A stretch of 64,000 nucleotides of DNA, taken from assembly GCF_945277285.1 (NCBI RefSeq), contig NZ_CALYPR010000002.1:1-64000 (forward strand), written 5' to 3'. Positions 60,906 through 64,000 of this stretch are shown one piece after another. The notes under the pieces were generated by a model. That model worked only from the letters and a program-made list of their open reading frames with translations, did not search any database and was not told the DNA's origin. Numbering within the stretch: the first letter of the stretch is position 1; each line of letters begins with the position of its first letter. Source of the stretch: an uncultured Bartonella sp. GTDB taxonomy: Bacteria > Pseudomonadota > Alphaproteobacteria > Rhizobiales > Rhizobiaceae. The translations under genes were made by a program, and so were the position numbers.

Positions 60906-62546
60906 GTGGAATCAGTTGTCGTGATATTGGTCTTGCTTGTCGCTGTGGTCATCAGCGGCGCAATATCACGCGCGCTTCCTCTTCCTATTCCGCTGCCACT
61001 CATTCAAATTGTCGTCGGGGTGGTGGTTTCGCTTGCCGGAGACATGGGGGTCAAACTCCGGCCGGAAATGTTTTTCTTGCTGTTTTTGCCGCCACTTCTG
61101 TTTCTCGATGGCTGGCGCATTCCCAAGGATGGCTTGCGGCGCGACCGCTGGACAGTGCTGGAATTGGCTCTTGGGCTGGTGGTGTTTACGGTTCTCGGGG
61201 TCGGCTTTTTCACTTACTGGATGATTCCGGCTATGCCGCTGTCAGTCGCTTTTGCCCTTGCCGCCATTGTCTCGCCAACCGACCCGGTTGCCGTTACAGC
61301 CATTGCCAAACGATCGCCCATTCCAAAGCGCCTGATGCATATCTTGGAAGGTGAATCGCTGTTGAATGATGCTTCAGGTCTGGTCAGCATGCGTTTTGCT
61401 GTTGCTGCCGCCATGACCGGCAGTTTCTCGTTGCTTGCCGCCTTTGGCACATTTTTGTGGACAGCTGTTGCCGGTCTTATCATTGGTGCGGCAACAACAT
61501 TTTGCGTCACATGGGTTAGCAATTTCTGGAACAATAAATTTGGTGAGGAAACCGGCTCGCACATTGTTGTAAGCCTGCTTACGCCTTTTGCCGCCTATCT
61601 TGCCGCCGAACAGGTTGATGCCTCGGGCATCCTTGCTGCGGTTGCTGCCGGTATTTCCATGAGCTTCACCGAAGATAGTCTGCGCAACCTTGCTTTAACG
61701 CGCATTCGCAGGCTTGCTGTCTGGGATACGGTGCAATTTGTTGCCAATGGTGTCATCTTCATCATTTTAGGTGAACAGCTTCCCCATATCATCAGCGGTG
61801 CGGCCATTGTTGTGCAGGAAACCGGCCACCATGAACCGATCTGGCTTGTGATTTATGTTCTTGCCATCAATCTGGCATTGGCTTTACTCAGATTTATCTG
61901 GGTGTGGGTCTCGTTGCGTTTTACGCTTGCACGTGCCTATCGGCATGGTTTCAAACCGTTTATGCCGAGCTGGCGGTTGGTTGCTGTAACATCGCTTGCC
62001 GGTGTGCGCGGCACGGTGACTCTTGCCGGTGTTTTGACATTGCCGCTTTTCCTTCCTGATGGCTCGCCATTTCCTGCCCGCGACCTTGCGATATTTCTAG
62101 CAACCGGCGTCATCCTGATTTCGCTTGTCATGGCAAGCATTATGCTGCCCTATCTGCTCAAAGGTCTGGAATTGCCGCCTGAACCTTCCCACCAGAAGGA
62201 AGAAGAGCGTGCCCATATTGCGGCAGCCGAAGCAGCGATCAAAGCTGTTGAACAGGCTGTCCACATATGGGGCGAGGGGCGTTCCGATGCCGACCTTTAT
62301 ACAACCGCTGGCGCGCGCGTCATGTCGGCCTATCGCGAGCGGTTGGCTGACCAGAATATTTCCGATGCCGATGCGTCGATTGCCCGCAAAACTTCTGAAA
62401 TCGAACGGCGTTTGCGCCTTGAAGCATTAAAGGCCGAGCGGCAAACCTATTTTGCGTTTGGCCGCCGCCACCAGCTTTCAGAAGAAACAACGGCCAAATT
62501 GATCCGTGAAGTTGATCTTCTGGAAACCCGTTTTTCCAATGGCTGA
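60906..62546 (+). CDS. Na+/H+ antiporter, CPA1 (NhaP/NhaA-type NHE) family
   Basis: A 546-residue transporter with about 12 hydrophobic segments and a 130-residue cytoplasmic tail. The ion-binding motif is in IVSPTDPVAVTAIAKR (SPTDP), followed by ILEGESLLNDASGLV (the conserved ND of CPA1 exchangers), VTSLAGVRGTVTLAGVL and VQFVANGVIFIILGEQL. It exchanges Na+ or K+ for H+ across the inner membrane. The start is GTG (60906) with AAAGG upstream. The long charged tail (EEERAHIAAAEAAIKAVEQA) is typical of soluble regulatory tails in this family. Confidence 0.92.
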   Translation: MESVVVILVLLVAVVISGAISRALPLPIPLPLIQIVVGVVVSLAGDMGVKLRPEMFFLLFLPPLLFLDGWRIPKDGLRRDRWTVLELALGLVVFTVLGVGFFTYWMIPAMPLSVAFALAAIVSPTDPVAVTAIAKRSPIPKRLMHILEGESLLNDASGLVSMRFAVAAAMTGSFSLLAAFGTFLWTAVAGLIIGAATTFCVTWVSNFWNNKFGEETGSHIVVSLLTPFAAYLAAEQVDASGILAAVAAGISMSFTEDSLRNLALTRIRRLAVWDTVQFVANGVIFIILGEQLPHIISGAAIVVQETGHHEPIWLVIYVLAINLALALLRFIWVWVSLRFTLARAYRHGFKPFMPSWRLVAVTSLAGVRGTVTLAGVLTLPLFLPDGSPFPARDLAIFLATGVILISLVMASIMLPYLLKGLELPPEPSHQKEEERAHIAAAEAAIKAVEQAVHIWGEGRSDADLYTTAGARVMSAYRERLADQNISDADASIARKTSEIERRLRLEALKAERQTYFAFGRRHQLSEETTAKLIREVDLLETRFSNG

Positions 62547-62858
62547 ACAGGCAAACAGCTTATTAAAACCCGCGAGCAGAAGAAAATTCAAAACGCCTGC
62601 TTTCAGGAAGTATTGACGGGGTTTTGCATAAACCATGCCGGTTGTCTTTCAAGATATTTGTTTGCCAATAAAAAACCTGCCGCCAATTGTGCTTGAGCGA
62701 TTTTTGTCTTCCGTTTTTCGTCCACGTGCTCTTTTTCTGTTTGCAATTTTGTCGGAGACAAGTTTTACCCTTTGCCGTCGACTTGTCTTGGCGCAATTTA
62801 ATTTTGTAAAAACCGGTCAGGCTTATGATTGAGCGATTTTTACCTGCAGTCCCTGTTT
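62547..62858. other. Convergent intergenic region
   Basis: About 310 bases between the antiporter (plus) and the exporter (minus). The minus frame at 62563-63123 is an antisense shadow. No clear hairpin terminator seen. Confidence 0.4.
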
Positions 62859-64000
62859 TTATTTCCGGTTGTTTTTTACCAGTCTGAAACCGCCGGTTAA
62901 AAGCGCAAGCGCAAAACAGGCTGTGCCGCACCACAAGGCATAGCGCGAGCCATAAAGCGAAGAAACAATAAGAAAAAAAGCCACAAGCGTGCTTCCCACC
63001 GATTGGCCGAGAAGCCGTGCCATGCCCATCATGCCACCGGCAGCCCCGCTTCGCATGGGCGGAGCTGCAAGCATGATAACGCGCTGGTTGGGGGCATTGA
63101 AAAACCCCATGCCGGCGCCGCACACCATCATGAAAAACACAATCACAAAAGCAGATGTCTCATGTGTGAGAAGGCTTAGAAAAAACATGCCGCAAGCGCC
63201 GAGAAACATACCGAAAGCAACAAGCAGTACGGGCGAAAAACGGTCGGAAAGGCGACCGGTAAAAGTTGAAGTAAGAGCGGCAAAAGCCGGCCACGGAGCA
63301 ATGAGAAATCCGGTTTCAAACTGGCTTCGGTGCATCAATGTCTGGAATGAAAAGGGCAGCGCCACAAAGGCAATGCCTTGGGCGACAAAGGCAAAAAACA
63401 CCGCCAGAATGGAAAGAGTGAAAATCCGCGATTTGAAAAGATCAAAGGCAAGAAACGGGGCAGGGTGGTTTCTTTGACGAATAATAAGTGCACCAAGCGA
63501 AAAAAACGCAATGGCAAAGGTCACAATAATCATCGGCAGGGGTTGGCGGTGGGCGCATTCGCCAATGGCAAAAATCAGCGCAGCAAAACCGAGCCCGCAA
63601 AAACAGGCGGCAAGGTTGTCAAAACGATAGTGGCTTAACGGGGTTTTGGGGAGCGAATTCAATGAAATGACAAAAGCAATCACGCCAAGCGGCACATTCA
63701 TCAAAAACAGCCAGTGCCAGCTGGTAAACCATAAAATACATGAGGCAAGCGTTGGCCCCAGCGAAAATCCTGTTCCCATGCAAATGGCATTGAGCCCCAG
63801 TCCCAAACCCAGTTTTTTGGCCGGAAAAGTAAAACGTATCAAGGCGAGATTGGTGCTCAATATGCCTGCTGCACCAATGCCTTGCAGAATGCGTGCCGCC
63901 ACCAGACTGGCAAGCGACCATGATAGCCCGCAAAGAAGCGAAGCAATGGTAAACACGAAAAGACCGGCCATAAAAATAATGCGAAAACCAATCACTTCGC
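62859..64000 (-). CDS. MFS drug/solute exporter, DHA2-type, C-terminal part (runs off the window)
   Basis: The C-terminal 380 residues of a 14-helix major facilitator. Seen: ARILQGIGAAGILSTNLALI and LGLGLNAICMGTGFSLGPTLASCILWFTSWHWLFLMNVPLG, which is the DHA2 motif C region (GxxxGPxxGG-like and WRWxFxxNxP), then SHYRFDNLAACFCGLGF and a terminal pair of helices. The frame is open to the window edge without a start codon with a ribosome-binding site, so the first helices lie beyond 64000. The substrate is unknown. Confidence 0.85.
   Translation of the reverse strand, partial: EVIGFRIIFMAGLFVFTIASLLCGLSWSLASLVAARILQGIGAAGILSTNLALIRFTFPAKKLGLGLGLNAICMGTGFSLGPTLASCILWFTSWHWLFLMNVPLGVIAFVISLNSLPKTPLSHYRFDNLAACFCGLGFAALIFAIGECAHRQPLPMIIVTFAIAFFSLGALIIRQRNHPAPFLAFDLFKSRIFTLSILAVFFAFVAQGIAFVALPFSFQTLMHRSQFETGFLIAPWPAFAALTSTFTGRLSDRFSPVLLVAFGMFLGACGMFFLSLLTHETSAFVIVFFMMVCGAGMGFFNAPNQRVIMLAAPPMRSGAAGGMMGMARLLGQSVGSTLVAFFLIVSSLYGSRYALWCGTACFALALLTGGFRLVKNNRK

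Noticed and set aside
62563-63123. 186-codon minus frame at the 3' end of the exporter gene
   Set aside because: Overlaps the exporter in another frame and has no ribosome-binding site.

Overview
The window looks like chromosome of an alphaproteobacterium of the order Hyphomicrobiales, most like Bartonella. The base composition (mid-40s percent G+C by eye in housekeeping genes) would suit the bee-gut Bartonella group better than the AT-rich blood-borne species. This placement rests on protein similarity recalled by eye (YidC, RnpA, Mrp, MetH) and on the prophage gene families; no search was run.

Region 1 (1-17.3 kb) is housekeeping DNA: rpmH-rnpA-yidC on the minus strand, a DUF4105 membrane protein, then plus-strand genes for an esterase, the Mrp Fe-S carrier ATPase, a lytic transglycosylase lipoprotein, pyrF, an acetyl-CoA hydrolase/CoA-transferase, rsmI, a YraN protein, a small membrane protein, and metH followed by a proC-like gene. 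A 24-base palindrome sits in front of metH.

Region 2 (17.6-20 kb) is a CRISPR array of 21 regular 36-base repeats (one with a single change) with 29-31 base spacers and no cas gene in the window. Read on the minus strand, the repeat resembles type II-C repeats of alphaproteobacteria, ends in a Neisseria-like extended -10 (TGCTACAAC), and the array runs into a strong minus-strand terminator. Beyond the last regular repeat lies a 496-base stretch of Mu-like phage DNA bounded by repeats (a giant spacer), then an anti-repeat-like copy and three decaying repeats. One spacer matches the spanin gene of the prophage in this same window with three differences, all synonymous.

Region 3 (20-24.3 kb) holds small secreted proteins, a mannose-1-phosphate guanylyltransferase/AGE-epimerase fusion, and tRNA-Pro(CGG). 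Region 4 (about 24.3-57 kb) is a podovirus-type prophage or gene-transfer-agent-like element. On the minus strand, reading from 50.8 kb down to 26 kb, it has replication-type genes, terminase, portal, scaffold, N4-gp56-type capsid, head-tail adaptors, tail fibres, endolysin, Rz/Rz1 and holin. A plus-strand control block at 52-57 kb has two S24-type repressors. No integrase was recognised. Accessory genes interrupt the late operon at 30.7-35.2 kb and at 46-48.9 kb; the second set is flanked by imperfect direct repeats and encodes a six-helix membrane protein of unknown function.

Region 5 (57.4-64 kb) is host DNA again: an orphan HypX-like gene behind a structured leader, a gene interrupted by an amber codon, a Na+/H+ antiporter, and an MFS exporter that runs off the window.
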